A stretch of 64,000 bases of DNA, from contig NZ_CP011272.1 in NCBI RefSeq assembly GCF_001610875.1, positions 3,453,988 through 3,517,987 on the forward strand. Direction: 5' to 3'. How positions within the stretch are numbered: the first letter of the stretch is position 1; each line of letters opens with the position of its first letter. A program made the position numbers and the translations under genes. The notes beneath the pieces were generated by a model that had not been told where the DNA came from, ran no database searches, and saw nothing but the letters and a program-made list of their open reading frames with translations. Shown piece by piece: positions 9,442 through 18,582 of the stretch. This stretch comes from Pirellula sp. SH-Sr6A. Lineage in GTDB: Bacteria > Planctomycetota > Planctomycetia > Pirellulales > Pirellulaceae.

Positions 9442-9453
9442 GGGGCTTGTACT

Positions 9454-11454
9454 ATGACTCCCACCGGGTTCCTTCGCGTCACGACCGCTTCGGCTATCAC
9501 CAGCGTGGGAAACCCGCACGCAAATCGGATTTGCCTTCAGCGAGGGCTTGAACGTTTCACCGATTCGGACATCGTGCTCTTCGGTGAACTTTGCCTCAGT
9601 GGCTACACCTGTGGAGAATTGTTTCGACAATCCCATCTTTTGGATCGGTGTCGTCACGAACTCTTCGAGCTAGCAGCGACCACGGCTCCGAATCAATTCG
9701 TCGTCGTTGGACTTCCATGGGTGCACGATAGCAAACTGCTGAACTGCGCCGCTGTCCTCACCGATGGCCGCGTGATCGGGTTAGTACCCAAGCAGCACTT
9801 GCCTACCTACCAAGAATTCTATGAGGGACGGTGGTTCCATTCCGGTCAAGGACTGAGCGAAACAATTCGGTGCGCCGAAGTAGCGTATCCGATTCCGCTC
9901 GGCTGCGACTTGCTCTTCCAGCACGAGCGAGCGGTGATTGGGATTGAGATCTGCGAGGATCTGTGGGTACCGATCGCACCGAGCGCATACCAATCGATCG
10001 CGGGGGCGAACGTACTGCTGAATCTGTCAGCGAGCAATGAGACAGTGGGGAAAGCAGTCTATCGAAAAGGGCTTGTTGCAACGCAGTCGGGCAAATGCAA
10101 TGCGGCGTACTGTTACGCCAGCGCCGGGCCGTCGGAGTCGACCACCGATCTTGTCTTCAGCGGGCACTGCTTGATCGCTGAAACCGGGAGCTTGCTCGCG
10201 GAATCGAAGCGGATTGGAACGGGGCTTCCGATTGGGCCGATCGCCGGATTGGGACCGATCGCTGCCTTCGCAACGGCCGATATCGATTTGGATCGCATCG
10301 AACAGGATCGACGGGCGACTGGGACGATGCATCAACGGTTATCGCCCGAGGGTACCTTTCGCCGAATCCCGTTTGCTCTGGAGCGAGGGTCGCGACCTCT
10401 ACAGCGTTGGATCGATCCCCATCCATTCGTTCCGAAAGAAAACGCGGCGTTGCAGGAACGATGCGATGAGATCTTCGAAATACAGATCGCTGCACTCGCC
10501 AAACGTGTCCAGCAATTGCCTTCCGATCTGCCGCTCGTCATCGGTGTTTCCGGTGGGTTGGATAGTACGTTAGCGACGCTTGTGGCTGCCAAGATGCTCG
10601 ACGCGATGGGGTGGTCGGGCGAGCGCATCCTCGGGATCACCATGCCCGGCTTTGGGACTTCCGATCAAACGCGACGCAATGCGCTGGATTTGATTCGGCT
10701 GTTGGGTCTGCGCAGCGAGTTGATGGATATCCGTGCGAGCTGCTTTCAGATTTTTCAGAATCTGAACCATGCTCCTTTCGGCGTTTCGTGCGAAGGCAAA
10801 ACATGGGAGTCACTACAGCTCGAACTGGAGCATTTGCCCAGTAACAAACGACATGATTTGGTTTTTGAGAATGTGCAAGCTCGCATGCGAACACTGCTTC
10901 TCATGAGCCGTGGGTTCGTGATCGGTACAGGCGACCTATCCGAGAGCGCGCTGGGGTGGAGCACTTACAATGCCGATCATATGTCGATGTACAACGTGAA
11001 TTGCTCGGTCCCCAAAACACTTGTTCGTTTCTTGGTCCGGCATGTAGCGCACACGAAATACGATGGAGAGATTCGTCGTGTGCTCCTCGATATTGCGGAG
11101 ACCCCCATCAGTCCGGAGTTGTTGCCTCTTACCAAGGACAAGACGATCGAGCAAAGTACGGAGGCGACGGTCGGCCCCTACGAGCTGCACGATTTCTTTC
11201 TCTATCACTTTGTCCGAACCGGAGCGCCTCTCCAGAAGATTCGGGAATTGGCGCGCGCAGCGTCCTTCGACAAGCCGTACACCGAGAGTGAAATCGATCA
11301 TTGGCTCGATCTCTTTCTGAAACGCTTCTTCGCGGCCCAGTTCAAACGAACATGTGTTCCAGATGGTCCCAAAGTGGGAACGGTCTCGCTGTCACCACGC
11401 GGGGATTGGCGAATGCCGACCGATGCCGATCCCACCATTTGGCGCGAGGGGTGA
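9454..11454 (+). CDS. nadE: Glutamine-dependent NAD+ synthetase
   Basis: Catalyses the last step of NAD+ synthesis, amidating deamido-NAD+ with ammonia released from glutamine, in the cytosol. The 666-residue length is that of the two-domain glutamine-using form. The N-terminal nitrilase-type glutaminase shows the Glu (FGELCLSGYTC), Lys (PKQHLPTYQEFYEGRW) and Cys (IGIEICEDLW) triad. The C-terminal synthetase domain shows the ATP pyrophosphatase loop (GVSGGLDSTLA) and the GTGDLSESALGWSTYN stretch. It lies 12 bases after the CaMKII-association-domain gene. All key residues are intact. Confidence 0.97.
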   Translation: MTPTGFLRVTTASAITSVGNPHANRICLQRGLERFTDSDIVLFGELCLSGYTCGELFRQSHLLDRCRHELFELAATTAPNQFVVVGLPWVHDSKLLNCAAVLTDGRVIGLVPKQHLPTYQEFYEGRWFHSGQGLSETIRCAEVAYPIPLGCDLLFQHERAVIGIEICEDLWVPIAPSAYQSIAGANVLLNLSASNETVGKAVYRKGLVATQSGKCNAAYCYASAGPSESTTDLVFSGHCLIAETGSLLAESKRIGTGLPIGPIAGLGPIAAFATADIDLDRIEQDRRATGTMHQRLSPEGTFRRIPFALERGSRPLQRWIDPHPFVPKENAALQERCDEIFEIQIAALAKRVQQLPSDLPLVIGVSGGLDSTLATLVAAKMLDAMGWSGERILGITMPGFGTSDQTRRNALDLIRLLGLRSELMDIRASCFQIFQNLNHAPFGVSCEGKTWESLQLELEHLPSNKRHDLVFENVQARMRTLLLMSRGFVIGTGDLSESALGWSTYNADHMSMYNVNCSVPKTLVRFLVRHVAHTKYDGEIRRVLLDIAETPISPELLPLTKDKTIEQSTEATVGPYELHDFFLYHFVRTGAPLQKIRELARAASFDKPYTESEIDHWLDLFLKRFFAAQFKRTCVPDGPKVGTVSLSPRGDWRMPTDADPTIWREG

Positions 11455-11525
11455 AAGAGGCGGCGGCGGGGCAGAAGGGTGCTCGCTGAGGCGCAAAGCT
11501 CGGAAAGAGCAACGAGGAGTGGAGA

Positions 11526-12836
11526 TCAAGGGCCGAGCGAGATTTGAAGGGAGCCTTGGTTGTCGGCCAACCCTGAAGATGGTTCGTTGATGCGAAGGAG
11601 GAGGATGGCGGGACGGGCGGGAGATTCGAGCGAAGTGCCTTTCCCGATCCGGATGGGAGTCCATGGTTCCGAAGGTTGTTCCGTGTCCACCTCGGCCCAG
11701 ACACCGAGCAAGCAGCCGAGAGGGAATCCGCGATGGTATTCCACCGTCACACCCGCTGCTTCCGACTCCCACACTGGAGCGCTATCGGGCCGCCTCACCA
11801 CAATGCGACCGGAGGCTTTGATCTGAACGTTTGTACCGGGAGGGACTGGACCCAACACCGCTTGCCAACCTCGGTCTGAAGCGATCTCCGTTGCGGTCGG
11901 TTTGGCGTTGGGCTCGTCGAGTGAAATGCCCTGGAGGAGCAACGAAGAACGGGCGATATCCATACCGAAGTCCAAGTCATCGACAAAGCATCGCCAGCGG
12001 AGGGACAATCCGGACCATTGGTCTTCCATCGCTTGAAAGAATCGTTTTGACGACGTCATGCCGTAGTCGAGGTTTCCTCGATAGATCGTTTGGAAATCTT
12101 TTGAGAGCTCAGGATGTCCCATGAGGAACGTGCAGGCCGCCCAACTCCAGGAATAACGTTCCATTCGTTGTTGACGCATGTCCGGGAATGAGACGATTGC
12201 AGAGAGCTTGGGTGCAGTTTTTTGTTCAAGTGTTTCGCGGATGAGTCGGAGACGTCCCCAGCTGGGAACGTCCTCTGGTTTGGTGGGGAAATAGCCCAAT
12301 TCCAGTCGTTCCTGTTGGAATCGATGCGTCCCGAGGAGATCGGCCATTCCCTCCATGAGCCATGGGGATCCTGCGCCTCCCTGCCATCGATACATGACCC
12401 AGTGGGTTGCTTCGTGCAGGAACAGGAGTCTGCGGTAATAGGTACTAGATTGCTCAACGACGTAGAGTTGATCTCCGAGCTGGAACCCATCCTCCAACCG
12501 TGGTACCTGAGCAAGAAGGCCACTTCGCTCCCATCGCGCGCGATCGCCGACGAGATAGACGACCGGCCCGGAGCCTTGAAGCTTGGCGGGAGGGGGAGCA
12601 AAGATTCGCTTCCACTGCTCGGTAGCTTGCTCCAGGTAGGCAGGCCATCGCTTCAGTTCGTCGTCGATCTCGAGATCGGTAATCAGCCGCATGTTCGGCG
12701 CGACCAACTCGTGGAAGCCTTCGTTCGTCGTGCGAACCTCTTGCGTGAAACCGCTGGGAACGAGAGATTGCACCGATGTCAACCAGGCGACCAGTAGGAT
12801 GGTAAGACTCAACCCACCGCTAGTGAACCGACGCAT
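11526..12836 (-). CDS. Secreted HExxH metallopeptidase-like protein
   Basis: A 436-residue exported protein. The N-terminus (MRRFTSGGLSLTILLVAWLTS) is a signal peptide. The central motif LFLHEATHWVMYRWQ contains HEATH (HExxH zinc-binding helix), and the downstream LMEGMADLLGTHR supplies a Glu as the likely third ligand, the gluzincin arrangement seen in peptidase MA-like/DUF1570-type proteins. The remaining C-terminal 150 residues have beta-rich character and could be a binding domain. Peptidase activity is inferred from the motif. It lies downstream of the oxidoreductase gene on the same strand with a 48-base gap. Confidence 0.82.
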   Translation of the reverse strand: MRRFTSGGLSLTILLVAWLTSVQSLVPSGFTQEVRTTNEGFHELVAPNMRLITDLEIDDELKRWPAYLEQATEQWKRIFAPPPAKLQGSGPVVYLVGDRARWERSGLLAQVPRLEDGFQLGDQLYVVEQSSTYYRRLLFLHEATHWVMYRWQGGAGSPWLMEGMADLLGTHRFQQERLELGYFPTKPEDVPSWGRLRLIRETLEQKTAPKLSAIVSFPDMRQQRMERYSWSWAACTFLMGHPELSKDFQTIYRGNLDYGMTSSKRFFQAMEDQWSGLSLRWRCFVDDLDFGMDIARSSLLLQGISLDEPNAKPTATEIASDRGWQAVLGPVPPGTNVQIKASGRIVVRRPDSAPVWESEAAGVTVEYHRGFPLGCLLGVWAEVDTEQPSEPWTPIRIGKGTSLESPARPAILLLRINEPSSGLADNQGSLQISLGP

Positions 12837-12884
12837 AGGCTTTGGATCCTTGGCTGAGGTAGCTCGCGTGAGTCGAGCCTTTTA

Positions 12885-13910
12885 CTACTTACCGGCCAGT
12901 TGCGATTGAATTTGCAATGCCAACTCGACAGCTTCGCTGGCCAATTGGCCGCTCAGTCGCGGCGCCACTTGTCGGGTTCGAACGCTTTCAGCCATGTCGC
13001 GAATTTCGGCGACGAAGGCATCGATCTCGTCTCCGCCGGGGAGATCGGGGCGCAGGATCTGGCCATCGCGCGTGAGGATTTTGAGCGGCATGGTTTCCGG
13101 GGTATCGGAAAAGGCCGCGAACTCGTGTTGCAGGGCCGCGTGTTCCAGATGGAGTTCGAACGCGTGGGTAAAGGGGCGAGCAGGGGCGTTGACGATCCCC
13201 GAGCTGCTCGCGACGCAAATGTTGGGATCTTCGAAGCGGTACAGCACGTGCACATACTCTGCGACATCCCCCCGCATGCGTCCGATCGCATCGACGCTGA
13301 CCGGTTTACCGAAAAGGAGTTGGATCCAATGCAAGTCATGGACATGGAGATCGACGAGCGGACCCCCGACACGGTTCGGGTCGTAGAAGTCCGGGATCCA
13401 GGTCGGATCGGAGATAACGCGTTTGAAGTAGCCGCCGATGGGTTTGCCGTACGTTCCCTTTCGCACCAATTCGGTAGCAAAAGCAAAGGCTCCCATGTAG
13501 GGGAGAACATGGGCGACCATGACGAGACGGCCATTCGCGTTGGCGGCGTCCATGATGCGTCGGCTATCTGCTGCGGTGAGGGCGATCGGCTTTTCGCAGA
13601 AGACATCCTTGCCGTGCTCGATGGCTTGTACGGCTGCATTAGCGTGCAAATGGGGCGGCAGGCAGATATCGACCACATCGATGTTGGCATCACGCAACAT
13701 CGCGTCGTACGATTCGAACGCGGCGATGCCCTGAAGATGGATCTGGTCACCGGGAGGGCCAAAATTCCCTTGGATACCTCGCCAGTCCCCCGCCCGTTTC
13801 TTCGCATCTCGGGAGCAGAATGCAGCGAGGTTTGCATTGTCGCTGCGGCGATAAGCTAGTTGATGGATCCAGCCCATGAATCCGATACCAACCAATCCGA
13901 CGTTTACCAT
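12885..13910 (-). CDS. Gfo/Idh/MocA-family oxidoreductase
   Basis: NAD(P)-dependent dehydrogenase of 341 residues. The Rossmann fold opens with VNVGLVGIGFMGWIHQ, and the family hallmark CEKPIALTAADS carries the catalytic-site Lys of the EKP motif. A later HVHDLHWIQLLFG segment supplies the usual His/Asp positions. Family members act on sugars, inositols or their derivatives, and planctomycetes carry many paralogues. There is no Tat or Sec signal, so it is cytosolic, and the substrate cannot be told. Same strand as the peptidase-like gene downstream. Confidence 0.93.
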   Translation of the reverse strand: MVNVGLVGIGFMGWIHQLAYRRSDNANLAAFCSRDAKKRAGDWRGIQGNFGPPGDQIHLQGIAAFESYDAMLRDANIDVVDICLPPHLHANAAVQAIEHGKDVFCEKPIALTAADSRRIMDAANANGRLVMVAHVLPYMGAFAFATELVRKGTYGKPIGGYFKRVISDPTWIPDFYDPNRVGGPLVDLHVHDLHWIQLLFGKPVSVDAIGRMRGDVAEYVHVLYRFEDPNICVASSSGIVNAPARPFTHAFELHLEHAALQHEFAAFSDTPETMPLKILTRDGQILRPDLPGGDEIDAFVAEIRDMAESVRTRQVAPRLSGQLASEAVELALQIQSQLAGK

Positions 13911-13956
13911 GTTGCCAATTCGATTGCCCGAGTGAGAAACAAATGCTATCGGGGAG

Positions 13957-14328
13957 TTAGTCTACCGTTTCGGGTGGCGGGGCAGAATCGTCGTTCGGAG
14001 GGGCTGGGTCCTTTTTTTCTCTCCAAGTCGGCTTTCTTTGTCGGGCGCGCGGATGATGCGAGGCGAGCATTTCGCGCATCGGCAATTCGGTCAATGATTT
14101 CGAAAGAGGTCTCGAAGCGGCTTGGACCAACGTCGCTTCCAGCTTCTGCTCATCCATACGAAGGATCTCATTGATCTCGAACTCGACTTCGAGGCCAACT
14201 TCCAGACGGCGAAAGACCAAGCCTTTGAGAGTGGATTGGTGGAAGAAAACGTCGTCGCGAAAATGTTCGGTTCGAATGAACCCAAACTTTCGATCTTCCA
14301 CGAGTTTGACAATGGTTCCGACTCGCAT
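13957..14328 (-). CDS. Cold-shock-domain protein with disordered tail
   Basis: A 123-residue protein from the ATG at 14328. The first 65 residues (MRVGTIVKLVEDRKFGFIRT, then DDVFFHQSTLKG) match the cold-shock/S1-like RNA-binding fold: KFGFI corresponds to RNP1 and VFFH to RNP2. The remaining residues are basic and proline-rich (RARQRKPTWREKKDPAPPND), probably disordered and RNA-contacting. An ATG at 14394 exists, but its extra residues overlap the preceding gene. It starts 7 bases after the stop of the anti-sigma-like gene and is the last gene of the acyl-carrier-protein run. Confidence 0.88.
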   Translation of the reverse strand: MRVGTIVKLVEDRKFGFIRTEHFRDDVFFHQSTLKGLVFRRLEVGLEVEFEINEILRMDEQKLEATLVQAASRPLSKSLTELPMREMLASHHPRARQRKPTWREKKDPAPPNDDSAPPPETVD

Positions 14329-14335
14329 GAGCAAC

Positions 14336-14737
14336 CTAACCTTCGGCCTTGATTCGGCCCACACTGCTTTGAAAGTATTTGCGGCGGCGAGCACGGACCG
14401 CTTCTTGATGATGGCTCTCGGAAAGATCTTCCCAATTCGATTTGCAGAATCGGCAACCGATCTCTTCGATATGGAATCGGATGTAATCCTTGCGATCTTC
14501 GTTCATCGCACCGAGGATGTAGCTTCCGATCTCTTCACGGGTGGGGCAGCTCAAACGGTGACGACGCCATATATCTCCGATGGAATGTACCCCATGGTCG
14601 CGTTGGGCGACCAGTTGCAGCAATCGATCTCGAATCGAGGCATCGTGACGCAACCTCTTTTCCAGCTCGGACATTTGTTCGGCTGGCAACGCCTCCTCGA
14701 TATAGGCCAAGAGAGTTGCATCGTTTAAAGGGACCAT
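14336..14737 (-). CDS. Anti-sigma-factor-like small protein
   Basis: A 133-residue protein from the ATG at 14737. The beginning (DATLLAYIEEALPAEQMSELEKRL) resembles the helical start of zinc-binding anti-sigma domains, where the helices wrap a sigma factor. A second, similar helix region holds IRFHIEEIGCRFCKSNWEDL, a His-x5-Cys-x2-Cys arrangement rather than the canonical His-x3-Cys-x2-Cys. No membrane segment is present, so it would be a soluble regulator. It lies 39 bases after the FabF-like gene and 7 bases before the cold-shock gene. The anti-sigma function is inference from pattern only. Confidence 0.6.
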   Translation of the reverse strand: MVPLNDATLLAYIEEALPAEQMSELEKRLRHDASIRDRLLQLVAQRDHGVHSIGDIWRRHRLSCPTREEIGSYILGAMNEDRKDYIRFHIEEIGCRFCKSNWEDLSESHHQEAVRARRRKYFQSSVGRIKAEG

Positions 14738-14776
14738 GTTCGTTCTTGGCGCAACCAAGCGGGTTTTAGGTTCGAT

Positions 14777-16060
14777 CTAACTTCGAAGTTTGCCGACGGC
14801 CAAGGTCACGTTTTGTCCACCGAAGCCGAAGCTGTTGTTCAAGGCAACTTGGATCTTCGCTGGGCGTGCGACATTGGGGACGTAATCGAGATCGCAGTCT
14901 GGATCTGGCGTTTCTTGGTTGATGGTCGGCGGCAATATGCCATCGCGAATCGCCATCAAGCAGACAATCATTTCGGTGACGCCTGCCGCGGCGATCAGGT
15001 GTCCCATCATGCTCTTGGTGCTGGAGACAGGGATCTTTTTAGCGTAATCACCAAACACTCCTTTGCAAGCAAGCGTTTCGGTTCGGTCATTCACCGAAGT
15101 GCTCGTTCCGTGCGCGTTGACGTAACCGATCTCCTCAATGTTGAGCTTGGCATCCGCGATGGCTTGCCGCATGCATCCGATCGCTCCGCGACCTTCGGGG
15201 TGGATATCGGTGATACGGTACGCATCGGCGGTGCTTCCGTAACCAAGGATCTCACCAAATATTTCCGCTCCCCGTTTGCGAGCGTGTTCGTATTCTTCCA
15301 GGATGACGATGGCCGCTCCCTCACCCAGCACGAAGCCGTCGCGCTCTTTGTCGAAGGGACGAGATGCTTTCTCCGGTGCATCATTTCGTTGCGACAAAGT
15401 CGTGAGCAGGCTAAAGCCGGTCAGCCCAAAGGGGTGAATCATGCTGTGCGCTCCCCCGGCGATCATGGCATCCGCGTCTCCACTGCGGATCAACTCTGTG
15501 GCTTCCCCGACGGCTTGGCTGCTCGCGGCGCACGCGGTCAGACAGTTGGAGTTGGGACCTTGAGCATTGAAGAGGGCGGCCAAATGGGCGGCCGGCATGT
15601 TGGGTTCTTGCTCCAATTCCGCTTTGGTGTCGAGAACTTCTCGTCCCTTGCGCAGGAATGCGGCGAGATCAAAGGGACCGTTTTGAACGGCCGCTGCCAT
15701 CATGGTGGTGAAATTGTGGAAGTCCTGATTCCCTTCCCCAGCGCCCATATAAACCCCGAGGCGAGTGGGATCCAAACCGGAGTCGAGGATGCCGGATTGG
15801 CGGATCGCCTGATGGGCGGCGCCGATGGCGAATCGCGTATGGCGGCCGCGGTGACTCCACACCTGGGGATCTTCGCCGCATCGACTGACGTCCCACGCCT
15901 TCACCTCCGCTGCAATGGTGGTGGGGTAGCCTGTCGGGTCGAACAAGGAAATTTTGCCGACCCCGCTTTGGCTCTCTTTCAAGGCGGACCACACAGTGGT
16001 CACGTCATGACCGAGAGGATTGATCATCCCAATCCCTGTAACGACAACGCGTCGACGCAT
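14777..16060 (-). CDS. Beta-ketoacyl-ACP synthase (FabF-like)
   Basis: Condensing enzyme of fatty-acid or related acyl-chain synthesis, 427 residues, cytosolic. It extends acyl chains with malonyl-ACP. The active-site Cys is in NCLTACAASSQAVGEA, the two His are in YVNAHGTSTSVNDRTE and KSMMGHLIAAAG, and the latter also contains the conserved Lys. The N-terminal RVVVTGIGMINPLGHD is typical of the FabF/KAS II class. It follows an ACP gene and a FabZ-like gene on the same strand (51-base gap). With a dedicated ACP and no fabD or fabG nearby, it may serve a specialised acyl product rather than housekeeping synthesis. Confidence 0.95.
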   Translation of the reverse strand: MRRRVVVTGIGMINPLGHDVTTVWSALKESQSGVGKISLFDPTGYPTTIAAEVKAWDVSRCGEDPQVWSHRGRHTRFAIGAAHQAIRQSGILDSGLDPTRLGVYMGAGEGNQDFHNFTTMMAAAVQNGPFDLAAFLRKGREVLDTKAELEQEPNMPAAHLAALFNAQGPNSNCLTACAASSQAVGEATELIRSGDADAMIAGGAHSMIHPFGLTGFSLLTTLSQRNDAPEKASRPFDKERDGFVLGEGAAIVILEEYEHARKRGAEIFGEILGYGSTADAYRITDIHPEGRGAIGCMRQAIADAKLNIEEIGYVNAHGTSTSVNDRTETLACKGVFGDYAKKIPVSSTKSMMGHLIAAAGVTEMIVCLMAIRDGILPPTINQETPDPDCDLDYVPNVARPAKIQVALNNSFGFGGQNVTLAVGKLRS

Positions 16061-16111
16061 TAAACTATCACTCCAAAAATGCAGAAGGAACTGGGCTGGG
16101 CTGGAAAGGAT

Positions 16112-16663
16112 CTAATCAGCCGATCGGGCGAATGCTTTTGCCGCCTCTTTCTCCGCCTCGATCATATGGGCTGGAGGTCCTATTCTATTGCCGTTCTGGT
16201 CGACAGCAACGTCGAACATTTTCAGAATGCGAAGTGTTCGGAGCAGATCTTCCGGGGGGAATAGCGCGGACTCCCCAAATCGCTCATCCAGAAATGCAAA
16301 CCAAAGTTCCAGTTCCGCGATGATTTCACCTCCGACTCGAATCGTCCCTTCGATAATCGCACCCGTCGGTTGCTTATCTTGGATGACGGCCTCGAAGTGG
16401 ATTTGGTCGCCGGGCACGACCAAGCGGTGGAACACGGCTTTCGAAACCTTAGCGAGAACCGTTTTCGTTCTGAATCCACCAGGCTCCGATACCAATAGCC
16501 CACCCGTCTGCGCCATCCCCTCTATCATGAGCGAATGGGGGTAGTGCGGATGGCCTGGCTGGTAATCGTCCAGCGGCTCCTCACCAAAGGAAATGTTCTT
16601 GATCGCGCAAGCCCGCTTGTCGCGCACGAACTCTGTAAACCGGTCGATCCAAAACCAACGCAT
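16112..16663 (-). CDS. FabZ/FabA-like hot-dog protein with altered catalytic site
   Basis: A 183-residue protein from the ATG at 16663, resembling 3-hydroxyacyl-ACP dehydratases. The central helix HSLMIEGMAQTGGLL matches the family's EAMAQ helix, including its catalytic Glu. Fourteen residues before that Glu, FabZ has the catalytic His (HFPG); here the segment reads YQPGHPHYPHS, so the position is Tyr, with other His residues close by. The protein is also longer than FabZ (about 150 aa), with a C-terminal helical tail. It starts 8 bases after the ACP gene. It could be a dehydratase with a rearranged site, a thioesterase-like hot-dog protein, or a non-catalytic partner. Confidence 0.85.
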   Translation of the reverse strand: MRWFWIDRFTEFVRDKRACAIKNISFGEEPLDDYQPGHPHYPHSLMIEGMAQTGGLLVSEPGGFRTKTVLAKVSKAVFHRLVVPGDQIHFEAVIQDKQPTGAIIEGTIRVGGEIIAELELWFAFLDERFGESALFPPEDLLRTLRILKMFDVAVDQNGNRIGPPAHMIEAEKEAAKAFARSAD

Positions 16664-16671
16664 CGGCGACC

Positions 16672-17058
16672 TTACGCTGCAACCTTGGATTCGACGTATC
16701 GGCACAGATCGCTGACGGTCAGCAAATTACCGAAGTCTTGGACGCGAGGATTTTGCTCGAACTTGGAAAGGTCGGCCCAAGCCATCCGCTTCTTGAGTTC
16801 GGCGAGACCCGATGCGGTCACCTTGCCGTCTTGAACATATTGACTGTCGGTGAGAATGTCCTTGGGGAAAAGATCTTCCGTTGCGATCTTGATCCCAAAC
16901 GCCTTCTCAAGCTTGAAAACGATATCGAGGAAGTCGATCGATTCCGCTCCCAAATCTCCCACCAATGTCGCGTCTTCGGTCACTTCGGAATCATCGACTC
17001 CGAGCGCATCGGTCAGCGCGGCCTGGACTTTGGTAAAGACTTCTTCACTCACTGGCAT
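16672..17058 (-). CDS. Acyl carrier protein with C-terminal extension
   Basis: Carries acyl chains on a phosphopantetheine arm. The attachment Ser is in VGDLGAESIDFLDIVFKLE, a close match to the DSLD-type motif with Ile in place of Leu. The N-terminal 80 residues correspond to a normal ACP (about 78 aa). The remaining roughly 48 residues (from about LAELKKRMAWADLSKFEQNP) are an extension with a final LTVSDLCRYVESK helix. This is the first gene of a minus-strand run ACP, FabZ-like, FabF-like, anti-sigma-like, cold-shock. The 220 bases upstream hold the likely promoter; no clear box was seen. Confidence 0.93.
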   Translation of the reverse strand: MPVSEEVFTKVQAALTDALGVDDSEVTEDATLVGDLGAESIDFLDIVFKLEKAFGIKIATEDLFPKDILTDSQYVQDGKVTASGLAELKKRMAWADLSKFEQNPRVQDFGNLLTVSDLCRYVESKVAA

Positions 17059-17280
17059 TTCAATGATTCCTCGAACCTTTGGTCGAAATATGGGACAAGG
17101 CTCAGCGCGTTGTCCGAACGGTGGAAAAGGCGAACAGGTTATGCTTTATCGCCAAAATCGAAGCATTTAGATAACGTTTTTAGCCATTGTTGGCTAGCCC
17201 CATGCAGGTTTTTCTCGATTTGCGTCGCGTCGGAAATACGAATTCCAAGCCACTCGAACATCCGGATCGAATCCCTCGGA

Positions 17281-17559
17281 CTAGGCCAAGATGCTGGGCA
17301 AAACAGGTGCTTTGCCCCCCAGCAGATCGATCATTTCCTCCCCAAACGGGGTGTCCGTCCAATCTAACTGTGTCAAAGCGGCACGAACTTGATCCCACTG
17401 GTCGGTTACCGCGAGGGATTCGTCGACGAATAGGATCGGCTGGCGACCCACTCGAACCAATCCGCCCCGGACCCCTCGAAGCCACTCTCGACGAATCTGA
17501 ATTCCTTCCTCGAGGGCGATTGCAAGCACTCGCTCTAGCTTGTCTACCGTTCCCTGCAT
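17281..17559 (-). CDS. Small hypothetical protein, 92 aa
   Basis: Not recognised. The ATG at 17559 is preceded by a strong GGGAGG 8 bases upstream, which decides this start over the in-frame ATG at 17583. The product (MQGTVDKLERVLAIALEEG) is soluble, with an N-terminal amphipathic helix, a strand region GGLVRVGRQPILFVDESLAV and a hydrophobic end. The layout (short alpha, beta hairpin, alpha) is that of a small adaptor-type domain, but nothing specific can be said. It is divergent from the histidine kinase gene, 168 bases away. Confidence 0.7.
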   Translation of the reverse strand: MQGTVDKLERVLAIALEEGIQIRREWLRGVRGGLVRVGRQPILFVDESLAVTDQWDQVRAALTQLDWTDTPFGEEMIDLLGGKAPVLPSILA

Positions 17560-17727
17560 TTCGCAAACCTCCCAAGCTCGCATTTGGTTAGGAGACCCGA
17601 GCCGCTCCCATGCGACTTTGCCGGAAAAGCTCCAACTAAGCCTCCAGGTCGACTTTCCTTCGGGACGATAATCATTCTTCGTGCGTGTCGCCAGATCGAA
17701 CCGACTACTCTTTCTTTGCGAAACTCA

Positions 17728-18582
17728 ATGCAAAATCAAGAGCTCTCCACCACCGCCCCCCTGCCAGCTTCTTCGACGCAGCGCCACGAGGATGCTTCGT
17801 CTGCGATTTGGCTCGAGGAACTGCAATCGCGTCTCATGCAAGTCGAGCGATTGGCGGCCGTCGGGGAACTGACGAGCACCACCACGCACGAGTTCAACAA
17901 CCTGCTCATGACCATCATCAACTACGCGAAGATGGGATTGCGTTACAAAGATGAGCCGACTCGCGAAAAGGCGTTTACTCGGATCCTGGACGCAGCCAAC
18001 CGAGGTGCCAAAATCACGTCCACCGTCCTCGGCCTCTCGCGCAGTCGCCCCAACGACCTAGAGCTTTGCCAACTCGGGCAACTCGTCGAAGACACGTTGG
18101 TCCTTCTCGAACGCGAGATGCAGAAGTACCGCATCTATGTCGAGATGCAATTGGACGAGGTACCTCCCGTCTTCGCGTCTCCAAGCCAAATCCAGCGTCT
18201 GCTGCTGAATCTGCTCACCAATGCCAGGCAAGCGATCGGCGAGAACGGAACGATCCGTATCAAGCTAGCTTTGGACAAGAAAACGAACTCGGTCGCGTTG
18301 ACAATCCGCGACTCCGGCTGCGGGATTCCACCTGAACAACTGCCGAGAATTTTCGAAGCCTTTTACACCACCAAAAAAGGCCCCGATGAAACGGGCAAAG
18401 GGGGAACAGGGCTGGGGCTGAGTGTCTGCCGCGAGATCGTGGAGAACCACAAAGGTCGCATCCGGGTAGAAAGCACCGTCGGGAAGGGGACCGCTTTCTC
18501 CATCCGCATTCCGGTCGCGGAAACGACGCCGGAAATGGACGCTCCGCAAGGTTTCAGCGAAGCCTATGGCGCCGAGGCTTAG
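17728..18582 (+). CDS. Sensor histidine kinase, soluble
   Basis: Two-component histidine kinase of 284 residues from the ATG at 17728. The dimerisation box is [20 protein letters not shown] with the phospho-accepting His. The ATPase core shows the N box ([13 protein letters not shown]), G1 (IRDSGCGIP), and G2 ([20 protein letters not shown]). There is no membrane segment and no recognisable sensor domain, only about 45 residues before the phosphorylation helix, so input probably comes through a partner. No response regulator lies beside it. Upstream in-frame residues to 17584 are low-complexity and basic, so they are left out. Its end overlaps the convergent DUF1501 gene by 4 bases. Confidence 0.93.
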   Translation: MQNQELSTTAPLPASSTQRHEDASSAIWLEELQSRLMQVERLAAVGELTSTTTHEFNNLLMTIINYAKMGLRYKDEPTREKAFTRILDAANRGAKITSTVLGLSRSRPNDLELCQLGQLVEDTLVLLEREMQKYRIYVEMQLDEVPPVFASPSQIQRLLLNLLTNARQAIGENGTIRIKLALDKKTNSVALTIRDSGCGIPPEQLPRIFEAFYTTKKGPDETGKGGTGLGLSVCREIVENHKGRIRVESTVGKGTAFSIRIPVAETTPEMDAPQGFSEAYGAEA

